Source of the DNA: JALORV01 sp035498175
Lineage (GTDB): Bacteria; Pseudomonadota; Gammaproteobacteria; Burkholderiales; Burkholderiaceae_F
Length of the DNA: 64,000 nt
NCBI GenBank assembly: GCA_035498175.1
Contig: DATKAJ010000089.1
Location: 1 to 64,000, forward strand
Direction of reading: 5' to 3'
Part shown: positions 1-10,054 of the stretch, piece after piece
How positions within the stretch are numbered: position 1 is the stretch's first letter
Layout of the letters: each line of letters starts with the position of its first letter
The notes under the pieces: model-generated
Database searches by the model: none
The model's input: only the letters and a program-made list of their open reading frames with translations
Told to the model about the DNA's origin: nothing
Program-made: the position numbers and the translations under genes

Positions 1-123
1 AATCCGGTCGCGGTTGCGATCCCGTGCCATCGCGTGGTCCGCTCCGACGGCGCCCTCGCCGGCTATCGCTGGGGTGTAGAGCGCAAGCGGGCGCTGCTGG
101 ATCGGGAGGCGGCCGGCGCCTGA
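1..123 (+). CDS. Methylated-DNA--protein-cysteine methyltransferase, C-terminal fragment (gene cut by window start)
   Basis: The first 40 codons read in frame 1 to a TGA at 121-123 and contain PCHRVV, the alkyl-acceptor cysteine motif of Ogt/Ada-type O6-alkylguanine-DNA methyltransferases, followed by the usual GYRWG(V)..KR..LL tail. The protein transfers the alkyl group from O6-alkylguanine to its own cysteine, a suicide repair reaction in the cytoplasm. Only the C-terminal end is visible, so Ogt and an Ada-type fusion cannot be told apart; an Ada protein with a C-terminal methyltransferase domain would end the same way. Confidence 0.88.
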   Translation, partial: NPVAVAIPCHRVVRSDGALAGYRWGVERKRALLDREAAGA

Positions 124-280
124 GCGCCAGCATTATTTTCCTCCGCAGCCCTGTCGATCCGGGCCGGGGCCGTTCGACGTCATTCAGAACAGGACCCGGC
201 GGCCCTTGGCCGCGCCTGTCGCCCGGCGCTGACACGGACTCCGTTCGCGCCTATCGTTCCGCCGCTGCGAAGGAGGACCC

Positions 281-1516
<1,236 letters not shown>

Positions 1517-1527
1517 GCGCGACCTCG

Positions 1528-1785
1528 ATGAAGGTCCTGATTCCAAGCCCGCTGCTGTCTTACACGGGTCGAGCGCACGTCGATGCCGAGGGCGCGACGC
1601 TCGGGGCATTGCTCGCCGACCTGGAGCGGCAATATCCGGGCATCCGCTTTCGCATGATCGACGAGCAGGATCGCATGCGCCGCCACGTGCGCTTCTTCGT
1701 CAATGGCGAGCCGACCTTCGACCTCGGTCTACCGGTGCGTCCTACCGACGAAATCTGCATCGTGCAGGCCCTGAGCGGCGGCTGA
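1528..1785 (+). CDS. MoaD/ThiS family small sulfur-carrier-like protein
   Basis: An 85-residue protein with a beta-grasp (ubiquitin-like) pattern: an initial beta strand, a TLGALLADLE helix, and a C-terminus ending in Gly-Gly, the hallmark of MoaD/ThiS sulfur carriers that are adenylated and thiocarboxylated on the last glycine. The ATG at 1528 lies in a longer open frame, but the family N-terminus fits this start and it follows the BNR-protein stop by 11 bases. No molybdopterin, thiamine or E1-like gene is adjacent, so its pathway is unknown. Its pairing with the propeller gene suggests a shared but undefined job. Confidence 0.8.
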   Translation: MKVLIPSPLLSYTGRAHVDAEGATLGALLADLERQYPGIRFRMIDEQDRMRRHVRFFVNGEPTFDLGLPVRPTDEICIVQALSGG

Positions 1786-1896
1786 CGTCGCCTCGGCGGC
1801 CGCACGATCCGAACGGGATTGTCGATTGCTGGATCTTCCGTTCGACGTCGCATTGCGCGGGCCGATCAGGCCGCGCGCCAACTGCAGGAGACCGAG

Positions 1897-2337
1897 ATGC
1901 GAGTCATGGTGATCGTCAAGGCAAGTCCTGAGTCAGAAGCCGGCCAGATGCCGCGCAAGGAGATCCTGACGGCGATGGGGCAGTACAACGACCAGCTGGT
2001 GAAGGCGGGCGTGATGCTCGCCGGCGAGGGCCTGCATCCGACCATGCGCGGCAAGCGCATTCGTTTCGAAGGCAGCAGCCGCACGGTGATCGACGGCCCG
2101 TTTGCCGAGACCAAGGAGCTGATCGCGGGCTTCTGGTTATGGCAGGTGAAGTCGATGGAGGAAGCGGTCGAATGGCTCAAGCGCGCGCCATTCGACGGCG
2201 GCACCGAGATCGAGCTGCGCCCGGTGTTCGAGGCAGAGGACTTCGGCGCCGAGTTGACGCCCGCACTGCGCGCACAGGAGGAGCGGCAGCGCGCCGAAAT
2301 CGAGCGCCGCGCCAAGACCCGGCAGCGAATGGCGTAG
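1897..2337 (+). CDS. DGPF (YCII-related) domain protein, ECF42 module
   Basis: A 146-residue protein starting at an ATG six bases after CAGGAG. It has the DGPF/YCII alpha-beta barrel fold with the signature IDGPFAETKELIAGFW near residue 68. The C-terminal 30 residues are a charged helix rich in Arg and Glu. DGPF proteins are the hallmark partners of ECF42 sigma factors, and a sigma factor of that type lies about 1.4 kb downstream on the same strand. The two-gene spacing to the next VOC gene is 8 bases with TAGGAGG overlapping the stop codon, so translation is probably coupled. Enzymatic activity is not established for this family. Confidence 0.9.
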   Translation: MRVMVIVKASPESEAGQMPRKEILTAMGQYNDQLVKAGVMLAGEGLHPTMRGKRIRFEGSSRTVIDGPFAETKELIAGFWLWQVKSMEEAVEWLKRAPFDGGTEIELRPVFEAEDFGAELTPALRAQEERQRAEIERRAKTRQRMA

Positions 2338-2345
2338 GAGGCCGC

Positions 2346-2831
2346 ATGGCACGCGTCCAGCGCATTACGCCCTGCCTTTGGTTCGATAGCGAGGCCGAGC
2401 CCGCTGCGAATCTCTATGTCTCGGTCTTTCCGAATTCGCGCATCAAGGCCATCTCGCGCTACGGCAAGGCGGGGTTCGAAGTGCACCAGCGCCCAGCCGG
2501 CTCGGTGATGGTGGTGACCTTCGACCTCGACGGTCAGGGCTTCATGGGACTCAACGGCGGGCCGGCGTTCAAGTTCACCGAGGCGATCTCGCTCGTCGTC
2601 AACTGCGACAGCCAGGACGAGATCGATTTCTACTGGAACCGCCTCGGCGAAGGCGGCGATCCGCGCGCGCAGCAGTGCGGCTGGCTGAAGGACCGCTACG
2701 GCCTGTCGTGGCAGATCGTGCCCGCTGCGATCGAGCAGATGATGTCCGGCCCGCGCGCCGATCGCGTGATGGACGCCGTGATGAAGATGAAGAAGATCGA
2801 CCTCCCTGCGCTGCAGGCCGCGGCGCAGTGA
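2346..2831 (+). CDS. VOC family (PhnB-like) protein
   Basis: A 161-residue protein of the 3-demethylubiquinone-9 3-methyltransferase-like (PhnB/YjdN) branch of the vicinal oxygen chelate superfamily. Seen: the ITPCLWFDSEAEPAANLYVSVFPNS opening of the family (here split between residues 6 and 30), a central FMGLNGGP segment, and the C-terminal GWLKDRYGLSWQIVP motif. The name methyltransferase is historical; these proteins lack an AdoMet fold. A TAGGAGG ribosome site overlaps the stop of the preceding DGPF gene. It belongs to the ECF42 module and probably shares one transcript with both neighbours. Confidence 0.9.
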   Translation: MARVQRITPCLWFDSEAEPAANLYVSVFPNSRIKAISRYGKAGFEVHQRPAGSVMVVTFDLDGQGFMGLNGGPAFKFTEAISLVVNCDSQDEIDFYWNRLGEGGDPRAQQCGWLKDRYGLSWQIVPAAIEQMMSGPRADRVMDAVMKMKKIDLPALQAAAQ

Positions 2832-2853
2832 GGCGTCACCGGAAGGAGAAACG

Positions 2854-3267
2854 ATGAACGTGCAGCCGTATCTGTTCTTCGAAGGCCGCGCCGAGGAGGC
2901 GCTCGATTTCTATACGCGCGCCACCGGAACGCAGCCCGCCATGCTGATGCGTAACCGCGAGGCGCCGGAAGCGCCGCCGCCCGGGATGCTGCCGCCGGGC
3001 AGCGAGAACAAGGTGATGCACGCCTCGTTCAAGGTCGGCGACACCGAAGTGATGCTGTCCGATGGCCGCTGCTCGGGCAAACCGCAGTTCAGCGGCTTCT
3101 CGCTGTCGATCACCGCGCCGGACGAGGCCGCGGCACGCCGGATGTTCGACGCGCTGGCCGACGGCGGCCAGGTGACGATGCCGCTCGGCAAGACCTTCTG
3201 GTCGCCGTGCTTCGGCATGCTCACCGACCGCTACGGCGTCGGCTGGATGGTGACCATCGGACAATGA
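2854..3267 (+). CDS. VOC family (PhnB-like) protein
   Basis: A 137-residue second VOC protein, with the PhnB-type N-terminus (PYLFFEGRAEEALDFY) and the closing segment FWSPCFGMLTDRYGVGWMV. It is shorter than the preceding VOC protein and belongs to a different subfamily. GGAAGGAG lies seven bases before the ATG and only 22 bases separate it from the preceding gene, so cotranscription in the ECF42 module is likely. Ligand and reaction are unknown; fold relatives include glyoxalase and bleomycin-resistance proteins. Confidence 0.9.
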   Translation: MNVQPYLFFEGRAEEALDFYTRATGTQPAMLMRNREAPEAPPPGMLPPGSENKVMHASFKVGDTEVMLSDGRCSGKPQFSGFSLSITAPDEAAARRMFDALADGGQVTMPLGKTFWSPCFGMLTDRYGVGWMVTIGQ

Positions 3268-3339
3268 GGGACGCGACGCCCGCGCACCGGCACCTTGCGT
3301 ACGCTTCGTGACCTCGCGCCATACCGGATGAACTGAACC

Positions 3340-3693
3340 ATGGGCTACATGCTGCTGATCGTCGAGAAGACCGGTGCGCGCGAAGAACGCACGGAGGCCG
3401 AAGGCCGCGTGCTGTACGACCGCATGCTGCAATTCAGTGCGGAGCTCAAGGCGCGCGGCCTGCTGAAGATGAGCCAGGCGCTGCGCACCGATGCACTGGG
3501 CACGCGGGTGTCGGTCCGCGACGGCCGGCGCAGCCTCGTCGACGGGCCATTCGCCGAAGCGAAGGAAATGGTCGGCGGCTTCTTCCTGCTCGACTGCGAC
3601 ACCAAGGCCCAGGCGATCGCCATTGCCGCGGAATGCCCGGCCGCACAGTGGGCGACGGTCGAGGTGCGCGAACTCGGCCCGTGCTTCACCTGA
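3340..3693 (+). CDS. DGPF (YCII-related) domain protein, second copy
   Basis: A 117-residue DGPF-family protein with MGYMLLIVEKTG at the start and the diagnostic LVDGPFAEAKEMVGGFFLLD segment around residue 66. It ends 22 bases before the ECF sigma factor start, the classic gene order for ECF42 loci. It is distinct from the DGPF protein at 1897-2337, lacking that protein's long basic tail. A 72-base gap precedes it, the largest gap in the module and a possible place for an internal promoter, though no clear promoter was recognised. Confidence 0.92.
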   Translation: MGYMLLIVEKTGAREERTEAEGRVLYDRMLQFSAELKARGLLKMSQALRTDALGTRVSVRDGRRSLVDGPFAEAKEMVGGFFLLDCDTKAQAIAIAAECPAAQWATVEVRELGPCFT

Positions 3694-3715
3694 ACGCGGC
3701 CGCCCGGAATCGCCG

Positions 3716-5023
3716 ATGAGTTCCTCGATTCACCGCACGATCGAGGCCGTCTGGCACATGGAGTCGGCGCGAATCATCGGCGCGCTCGCGCGCGTTCTGC
3801 GCGACGTCGGGCTCGCCGAGGAACTCGCGCAGGACGCGCTGGTCGCCGCGCTCGAGCAGTGGCCCGAGAGCGGCGTGCCCGACAACCCGGCGGCGTGGCT
3901 GACCGCGGCGGCAAAGCACCGCGCGATCGACTTGATCCGCCGTCGCGAACTGCACGCGCGCAAGGCCGACGCGCTCACCTACGAGATCGAGAACCAGCTC
4001 GCGGACGCAGCACCCGACCTCGACGCCGAGATCGAACGCGCGTTCGACCGGCCGATTGGCGACGACCTGCTGCGGCTGATCTTCATCGCCTGCCATCCGG
4101 TGCTGTCGCGCGAGGCGCGCGTGGCTCTGACGCTGCGCCTGCTCGGCGGGCTGACGACTGACGAGATCGCGCGGGCCTTTCTGGTGGCCGAAGCGACCGT
4201 CGCCCAGCGCATCGTGCGCGCAAAGCGCACGCTGGCCGAATCGCGCGCGCCGTTCGAAGTGCCGCCGCCGGCCGAGCTCGCAGCGCGGCTCGCGTCGGTC
4301 CTCGAGGTGCTCTATCTGATCTTCAACGAAGGCTACGCGGCGACCGCGGGCGACGACTGGACCCGCCCGGCGCTGTGCGAGGAGGCGTTGCGCCTCGGAC
4401 GCATCCTCGCCGGGCTCGCTCCCGAGGAACCGGAGGTGCACGGCCTGGTCGCGCTGATGGAGATCCAGGCGTCGCGCCTGCGCGCCCGGACCGGTGCGGA
4501 TGGCGAACCGATCCTCCTCCTCGAACAGGATCGCTCGCGCTGGGATCGCCTGCTGATCCGGCGCGGGCTGGCTGCGCTGGAGCGCGCCGAGGCGCTCGCA
4601 CAGCGCGATCGCCGCGCAGGACTCGGACCGTATGCGCTGCAGGCTGCGATCGCAGCCTGTCACGCGCGGGCCACGTCGGCCGATGTGACCGACTGGGCCG
4701 GCATCGTCGCGCTCTATGACGCGCTCGCGCAGACCGCGCCGTCACCGGTCGTCGAGCTGAATCGTGCGGTCGCGGTGTCGATGGCGTACGGGCCCGCGGC
4801 CGGGCTCGAAGCTGCCGATGCTCTGCGCAAGGATCCGCAACTCGCGCAGTACCATCTGCTGCCGAGCGTGCGCGGCGACCTGCTGTTCCGCCTAGGGCGG
4901 CTGGATGAAGCGCGCGATGAATTCGAACGCGCGGCAGCGATGACGCGCAACCGCAGTGAGCAACTCCTGCTCGTGCGGCGTGCCGCGGAGTGCACCCGGC
5001 ACGCGAACGGCCCGACGCACTGA
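3716..5023 (+). CDS. ECF sigma factor, ECF42-type with long C-terminal extension
   Basis: A 435-residue sigma factor. The first ~180 residues carry sigma region 2 (helix AEELAQDALVAALEQWP and the PAAWLTAAAKHRAIDLIRRR segment) and region 4 (TTDEIARAFLVAEATVAQRIVRAKRTL). The remaining ~250 residues form an all-helical, TPR-like extension including LNRAVAVSMAYGPAAGL and RGDLLFRLGRLDEARDEFERA. This layout plus the adjacent DGPF gene matches the ECF42 group. Such factors have no classical anti-sigma; the extension is thought to control activity, and none is encoded here. The ATG at 3716 is taken from the family N-terminus; the open frame extends further upstream into the DGPF gene. Confidence 0.93.
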   Translation: MSSSIHRTIEAVWHMESARIIGALARVLRDVGLAEELAQDALVAALEQWPESGVPDNPAAWLTAAAKHRAIDLIRRRELHARKADALTYEIENQLADAAPDLDAEIERAFDRPIGDDLLRLIFIACHPVLSREARVALTLRLLGGLTTDEIARAFLVAEATVAQRIVRAKRTLAESRAPFEVPPPAELAARLASVLEVLYLIFNEGYAATAGDDWTRPALCEEALRLGRILAGLAPEEPEVHGLVALMEIQASRLRARTGADGEPILLLEQDRSRWDRLLIRRGLAALERAEALAQRDRRAGLGPYALQAAIAACHARATSADVTDWAGIVALYDALAQTAPSPVVELNRAVAVSMAYGPAAGLEAADALRKDPQLAQYHLLPSVRGDLLFRLGRLDEARDEFERAAAMTRNRSEQLLLVRRAAECTRHANGPTH

Positions 5024-5031
5024 GCCGCGAC

Positions 5032-5658
5032 CTAGCGCTGCGCCTTGCGTTTGTGCCGCGCACGCGGAGGCGGCGCGAGCGCGAGCCGCAGCACTGGACG
5101 GCGCGGTTTCCGTCGCGCGACTTCGACGAAGCCGGCCTTGTCGAACATCGACTTCGCGCCATGCCACATCTCGTCGTCGTGCTCGTGTGCGACCGTGTCG
5201 ACCGGATACGCCTCGACCAAGCGCGCACCATGGCGCGCGGCGTAATCCACCGCGCCACGCAGAAGGGCTGCCGCAACGCCGTGCTTGCGGAATTCCGTGG
5301 GCACGACGAAGCAGACGATCGACCACACCGGCGCATCGTCGACGGGCTTCATCACCGGCGATCGCGCAAGCCTCAGGAAATCCGGTCTCGGCCCGAGCGT
5401 CACCCAGCCGACGGGGCGTCGCTTCGAGTACGCGATCAGTCCGGGGGGCGGCCCTGCATCGCACAGCGCGCGCAGACGTTGCTTCCGCAGATCCGCCAGA
5501 CGCATGCCCGCAGGAGCCACCGACCGACCGGTCTCGCGATAGAACATGCACCAGCAGCCGCGCGCGACGGAACAGCCGCGCGCCTCGAATATCGCTTCGA
5601 GGTCGACCCAGCGCGCCGGCGTCAACGGCCGGATCGTGACGGGCAGAGGTTCCATCAT
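5032..5658 (-). CDS. GNAT family N-acetyltransferase
   Basis: A 208-residue protein with a GNAT core: IVCFVVPTEFRKHGVAAALLRGAVDYAARHGA forms the beta4/acetyl-CoA-binding loop region (written here as one continuous 32-residue stretch spanning about residues 117-148 is avoided; key residues are R125, G128 and A130-A132). A Cys/Trp-rich segment (SVARGCWCMFYRE) precedes it. It starts 15 bases after the M13 peptidase stop on the same strand, so the two may share a transcript. The basic C-terminus is rich in Arg and Lys. Substrate unknown. The start could be either of two tandem ATGs at 5653-5658. Confidence 0.85.
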   Translation of the reverse strand: MMEPLPVTIRPLTPARWVDLEAIFEARGCSVARGCWCMFYRETGRSVAPAGMRLADLRKQRLRALCDAGPPPGLIAYSKRRPVGWVTLGPRPDFLRLARSPVMKPVDDAPVWSIVCFVVPTEFRKHGVAAALLRGAVDYAARHGARLVEAYPVDTVAHEHDDEMWHGAKSMFDKAGFVEVARRKPRRPVLRLALAPPPRARHKRKAQR

Positions 5659-5672
5659 CGGCGTCACTGGCT

Positions 5673-7685
5673 TCACCAGATCGTGATCCGCTCGGCGGCC
5701 GGTCGCAGCATCGGCGCGTCGGCCGGACAACGGAACGCCGCCGCGAAGGCGGGCAGGTTCGCCAGCGGGCCGAGCACGCGCCAACGGCCCGGCGAGTGCT
5801 CGTCGGTGCGCAAGGCATCGATCAGCGCGGCCTGTCGGTACTGGGTGCGCCAGATCGTCGCGAAGGAAATGAAGAAGCGCTGGTCCTGGGTCAGTCCGTC
5901 GATCGGCCCGACCGGATGACGCGACAGCGCGCGCTGCAGGGCATCGTAGGAAATCGTGATTCCCGCCAGGTCGGAGATGTTCTCGCCGAGAGTCTGCAGC
6001 CCGTTGATCGACTCGCCCGCCAGCGGCGCGTAGGCCGAATACTGCTGCGCGAGGCGCGCCACTCGCGTCTTGTAGTTCTCGGCATCCGCGGCGGTCCACC
6101 AGTCGCCTAGGTTGCCGTCGCTGTCGAACTGGCGACCGCGATCGTCGAAGTGATGCGTGATCTCGTGCCCGATCACGCTGCCGATGCCGCCGAAGTTGAC
6201 CGCCGGATCGGCGTTCGCCCGGAAAAATGGCGGCTGCAGGATCGCCGCCGGGAACACGATCTCGTTGAGGCTGCCGGCGAAGGCGTTGACCAAGTGCGGG
6301 CTGATGAACCAGCGCGTGCGGTCGACTGGACGCGCGAGGTCCGCCAGGCGATAGTCGAAGTACCATGCGCGTGCGCGCAGCCAGTTGCCGGAAAAATCGT
6401 CGGTCTCGACCCTGAGGCCCTCGTAGGTGCGCCAGCGATCCGGATAGCCGATCTTCAGCACCATCGCATCGAGCTTCTTCAGTGCGCTTTGCCGAGTTGC
6501 CGGCGCCATCCACTCGAGCCTTTCAATGCGCGCACGCAGCGCGGCCTTGATGTCGTCCACCATCTGCACTGCGCTCGCCCGGGCCACGGGCGAAAACGCG
6601 CGCGCCACGAAGAGCTGGCCGAGCCCTTCCGCGAGCGGCTCGCTGCCGAACTGCCCGGAGATCACCAGAATCACCCGTTCGGACCGCGACGGCTGTGCTT
6701 CAAGGCCGCGGATCGCCCGGTCGCGATAGGCGAAGCGCGCAGCGACGAAGGCCGCGGGCAAGGTCGGCGCCAGTTCGTCGAGCAGGCGCTCGCGCAGATA
6801 GGCGCGCCATTGCACGAGCGGAGCTTCGGCCGCGGCACGCGCCACTTCGGTCACAAAGGTAGGGGACACCAGGTTGAAGGACCCGGGGTCCGGCGCGCCG
6901 AGCGTGTCGAAGAATTTGCGCCAGTCGAGGCCGGGCGCACGCTGCGCCAGGCTTTCGAAGGTGTTCAGCTGATACACCGCATTCGGGTTGCGGCGTTCGA
7001 CGCGGGTCTGTGAAGCCGCGGCGAACGGCTGCTGCAGTTCGATGCTCAGACGCGCGGCCGATGCGCTGTCCGCATCGCCAGCCAGCGTCGCAAGGCTCAG
7101 CCGATATGCCTCGTACGCTCGCTGCAATTCCTGCGTGCGCGCGTCGGTGCGGAAGTAATCGTCGCGATCGGGCAGGCCGAGCCCGCCCTGGTCGAGCGAC
7201 AGCAGATAGCGGCGTCGGTCCTTGGCGTCGGTGTCCACACGCACGACCAGCGGAGCGCCGATGCCGAGCCGCGCAAACTGCGCGAGCAGCGCCGGCAACT
7301 GCGAACGTTCGGTGAGATCGTCGATCCGGCGCAGCAGCGGTCCAAGGGACTCGAGTTGCCGGCGCTCGATCGCGGCCAGGTCCATGCCGCTCGCGTAGTA
7401 ACGCGTCACCAGCCGTTTGCCCGGGGTGTCGAGCGCGGACGGATCGCGCAGCGTCGCGAGCAGCGCCTGTTCGACCACGGCGCGGCTCTGGTCACGCAGC
7501 GTTTCAAAGCTGCCGATACGCGCGCGGTCCGGCGGAATCGGCGTGGCCTGCTTCCAGCGCGCGTTCACGTACTCGTCGAAGTCCTGGCACGCCAGCGCAG
7601 GATCGCCGAGCCCTTTCAGGTCGAGCGGCTCGGCGGCGGCAGCGCAGCCGACAAGCGCCGCAGAGATGGCAAGTGCACGCAGCAT
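5673..7685 (-). CDS. M13 family metallopeptidase (PepO/neprilysin-like)
   Basis: A 670-residue zinc endopeptidase. The N-terminus is a signal peptide ending LVGC, a lipobox-like site at Cys14, so it may be a periplasmic lipoprotein. The M13 N-terminal domain opens with DFDEYVNARWKQ. The catalytic domain shows NEIVFPAAILQPPFF, the zinc motif HEITH at residues 507-511 and the third zinc ligand in ENISD (E568), plus the C-terminal domain with a shortened tail (the common C.VW ending is replaced by ...ERITIW). All catalytic residues are present, so an active peptidase of small peptides is expected. No partner gene identifies the substrate. Confidence 0.95.
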   Translation of the reverse strand: MLRALAISAALVGCAAAAEPLDLKGLGDPALACQDFDEYVNARWKQATPIPPDRARIGSFETLRDQSRAVVEQALLATLRDPSALDTPGKRLVTRYYASGMDLAAIERRQLESLGPLLRRIDDLTERSQLPALLAQFARLGIGAPLVVRVDTDAKDRRRYLLSLDQGGLGLPDRDDYFRTDARTQELQRAYEAYRLSLATLAGDADSASAARLSIELQQPFAAASQTRVERRNPNAVYQLNTFESLAQRAPGLDWRKFFDTLGAPDPGSFNLVSPTFVTEVARAAAEAPLVQWRAYLRERLLDELAPTLPAAFVAARFAYRDRAIRGLEAQPSRSERVILVISGQFGSEPLAEGLGQLFVARAFSPVARASAVQMVDDIKAALRARIERLEWMAPATRQSALKKLDAMVLKIGYPDRWRTYEGLRVETDDFSGNWLRARAWYFDYRLADLARPVDRTRWFISPHLVNAFAGSLNEIVFPAAILQPPFFRANADPAVNFGGIGSVIGHEITHHFDDRGRQFDSDGNLGDWWTAADAENYKTRVARLAQQYSAYAPLAGESINGLQTLGENISDLAGITISYDALQRALSRHPVGPIDGLTQDQRFFISFATIWRTQYRQAALIDALRTDEHSPGRWRVLGPLANLPAFAAAFRCPADAPMLRPAAERITIW

Positions 7686-7793
7686 CCGGTCTCCAGCCGC
7701 ATATGAACCAGTGCGAGACCGGATCTTAAGCGGCGCCCCGCATGCCGGCCCGGCAACTGGCCCTACACTCGTCGCGCCGACAGGGAGGGGACC

Positions 7794-9449
7794 ATGGCCC
7801 AATCGTCCAGCGACGCGACGCACGTCCGGCACTTCCGCCAGATCCTCCTCTGGCCGCTGCAGCTGATGCCGCAGAGCCCGGGCAGCCAGATCCAGAAGCA
7901 CTGCGAAGCGCTGGAAACGGTTGCGGCGGACAACCCGTGGCGCGAGGTGCTCGACGAGTTCACCGAGGATGGCGGTGAATTCCAGGTTCGCCACTACACG
8001 GAGTTCGTCACTTTCCTGCCGTACGTGCAACGCTTCCTCTACGGCGAGGGGCGCGCGCGTCGGACGACCGGCTCGCAGCATGACCCCGGCGCCTCGCCGA
8101 TGCGCGTGTTCCGCCGCAGCGATGTCGCGGCCGTCCGCGTCACGCCGACGCGGGGCGCGGCGCCGATCGAACTGACGATCGCACAAGTCAACCTGATCTT
8201 CTTCTTCGACATCGACATCGTGCTGCTGAATGTCGAGGTGCATCGCGACGACCTCAGTCTCGCGACCGCGCAGGATCTGCTTTACGGCTTCGGCCGCGCC
8301 TACCCCGCCGGCTGGGACGAGCGCGGCGACGGGCTGCACTGCATGCACCGCGTCGAGTGGCTCGACCGTGAAGGCAGGGCTCTGGCTGCCTCGGACAGCA
8401 GCGAGCGCGAACGCTTCCTCGAGTTCGTCCGCCGCCATCGCGCGCCGCGCATCAGCTCACACTGGACCTGGCTGCTCCAGCCGCTGGCCCTCGACTACGA
8501 CGAGCGGCCGGGAGCGATCCGCTACCGCCAGATCGAGTACTACCGGATGCCAGTCATGGCGCTGCTGGCGGTCGACGACCCGCGCGCAATCAGCCGCAAT
8601 GATTTTGTCCGGCTGGGACTCGTCGTCGGCGCGGGCGAATCGGAGACACTGCCGTACTCCGACCGGCACGTCGCCGACTTCGAAGGCCGCCATTGCTACG
8701 ACCGGTTCTGGTGCGAGTCCGGTGCCGCGCCGAATACCCGCTACCTCGCCTGCGGTCACGCGCTGGTCGTGGTCGGCTGTGCGCGATCCGGTTACTTCCT
8801 CGATCGCGAGTCCGGCGTGCTTGCGCAGTTCAGGCATCAGCACTTTCTGCTGTTCCTCGTCGCCCACTTCCAGAAGGCCGCGTTGCTGATGTTCTCCGAT
8901 CGCCTCGTTGTGGCGCTGCGACGACTGGAGATTGGTGTGCCGGCGTCGGTCAAGACTTTCAAGCGCGCAATTCGCCAGAACTTCGAGATCTTCCTGCGCT
9001 TCACGCACCGCTACTGGTTCCACGAGATCTCGGACCAGGCGCTGGCCCGCTCGCTCTTCGAGTTGACTGCGGGGCATCTGCAGCTCGATGCGCTCTACGA
9101 CGAGGTCCAGCACCGCATCCGTGACATGAACCAGTATCTCGAAGCCGATACGTTCCGGCGCCAGGCCAACACGATGGTGCGCCTGACTGTCGTCACGACC
9201 TTTGGACTCGTCGGCACCGTTACGACCGGGTTCCTCGGCATGAACCTGATCGCGGCAGCCGAAGAGCCCATGTCGCTGCGCGTGTTCTATCTGCTGGTCA
9301 CGCTGGTCGCGACCGTCGCGCTGACGCTTTACACGCTGTCGAAGTCGCGCCGCTTCTCCGACCTGCTCGACGCGCTCGCGGACGAGCGAATGACGATGCG
9401 TGAAAAATGGGACGCCTTCCTCGCGGTCTGGCGCAGGGGCAACGCCTGA
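7794..9449 (+). CDS. CorA-like membrane protein with unusual N-terminal domain
   Basis: A 551-residue protein whose C-terminus resembles CorA magnesium channels: a long helix (about 385-465), a first membrane segment ending in GFLGMN with the GMN selectivity motif at 482-484, a short loop (LIAAAEEPMS), a second membrane segment and a basic cytoplasmic tail. The ~380-residue N-terminal part is longer than in ordinary CorA (~316 residues total) and does not show the usual CorA alpha/beta domain; it contains a hydrophobic stretch LIFFFDIDIVLLNVEVH. It could be a divalent-cation channel with a different sensor domain. A GGGAGGGGACC site precedes the ATG. The gene stands alone, divergent from the M13 peptidase. 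Confidence 0.8.
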   Translation: MAQSSSDATHVRHFRQILLWPLQLMPQSPGSQIQKHCEALETVAADNPWREVLDEFTEDGGEFQVRHYTEFVTFLPYVQRFLYGEGRARRTTGSQHDPGASPMRVFRRSDVAAVRVTPTRGAAPIELTIAQVNLIFFFDIDIVLLNVEVHRDDLSLATAQDLLYGFGRAYPAGWDERGDGLHCMHRVEWLDREGRALAASDSSERERFLEFVRRHRAPRISSHWTWLLQPLALDYDERPGAIRYRQIEYYRMPVMALLAVDDPRAISRNDFVRLGLVVGAGESETLPYSDRHVADFEGRHCYDRFWCESGAAPNTRYLACGHALVVVGCARSGYFLDRESGVLAQFRHQHFLLFLVAHFQKAALLMFSDRLVVALRRLEIGVPASVKTFKRAIRQNFEIFLRFTHRYWFHEISDQALARSLFELTAGHLQLDALYDEVQHRIRDMNQYLEADTFRRQANTMVRLTVVTTFGLVGTVTTGFLGMNLIAAAEEPMSLRVFYLLVTLVATVALTLYTLSKSRRFSDLLDALADERMTMREKWDAFLAVWRRGNA

Positions 9450-9582
9450 GCGGCCTCGCCCTCGGGTAGCGGGAGCGGCTCGAGTCCTGGCGTTCAGGCA
9501 ACGGCGCCACGGCGGAAACACCGCTGACACGCCGGCGGCCTAGACTCCGAACGCGGTTTGCATCGATCAAAAGGAGGATGGC

Positions 9583-9981
9583 ATGGATGCATACACGACC
9601 CACGGCGCATTCAGCTGGAACGAACTGATGACGAGCGACCCGGAGACGGCGCTCGGCTTCTACAAGCAACTGTTCGGGTGGACCACCGACACGATGCCGA
9701 TGGCGCAGGGCGGCACCTATCACGTTGTCAAGGCCGCCGGCAGCGCGATCGGCGGCGTGATGAAGATGCCGGCTGAGGCCGCGGCCGGCGGCATGCCTCC
9801 GACCTGGGGCGGCTACGTCACGGTTACGAACGTCGACGCCTGTGCCGCTCAGGTGGTCAAGCTGGGCGGCAAGGTCCTGCATCCGCCGACCGACATTCCC
9901 AGCGTAGGCCGCTTTGCGGTCATCGCCGATCCACAGGGCGCCTGGCTGAACGTCATCACCTACGCTCAGCGCAGCGGTTGA
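9583..9981 (+). CDS. VOC family protein (glyoxalase-like)
   Basis: A 132-residue single-unit VOC protein preceded by AAAGGAGG eight bases before the ATG. It opens with GAFSWNELMTSDPETALGFYKQLFGW, the pattern (key residues W14, E16, D21, F27, F32) of the bacterial glyoxalase/bleomycin-resistance branch with duplicated beta-alpha-beta-beta-beta modules, and closes with FAVIADPQGAWLNVI. Function not known; many relatives are annotated as hydroxylases or dioxygenases without evidence. It sits 73 bases upstream of the DUF2799 gene. Confidence 0.88.
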   Translation: MDAYTTHGAFSWNELMTSDPETALGFYKQLFGWTTDTMPMAQGGTYHVVKAAGSAIGGVMKMPAEAAAGGMPPTWGGYVTVTNVDACAAQVVKLGGKVLHPPTDIPSVGRFAVIADPQGAWLNVITYAQRSG

Positions 9982-10054
9982 CCGGGCGAAGAAGCGCGTT
10001 TGCGTGGCATTTCGGCGCATTGAGGGTTGTCCCGGCGCCGAGAATCAGGGGACC

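Noticed and set aside
4323..5336. 337-codon minus-strand frame across the ECF sigma factor end and GNAT gene
   Set aside because: Arg/Ser-rich shadow; the sigma and GNAT genes explain this DNA.
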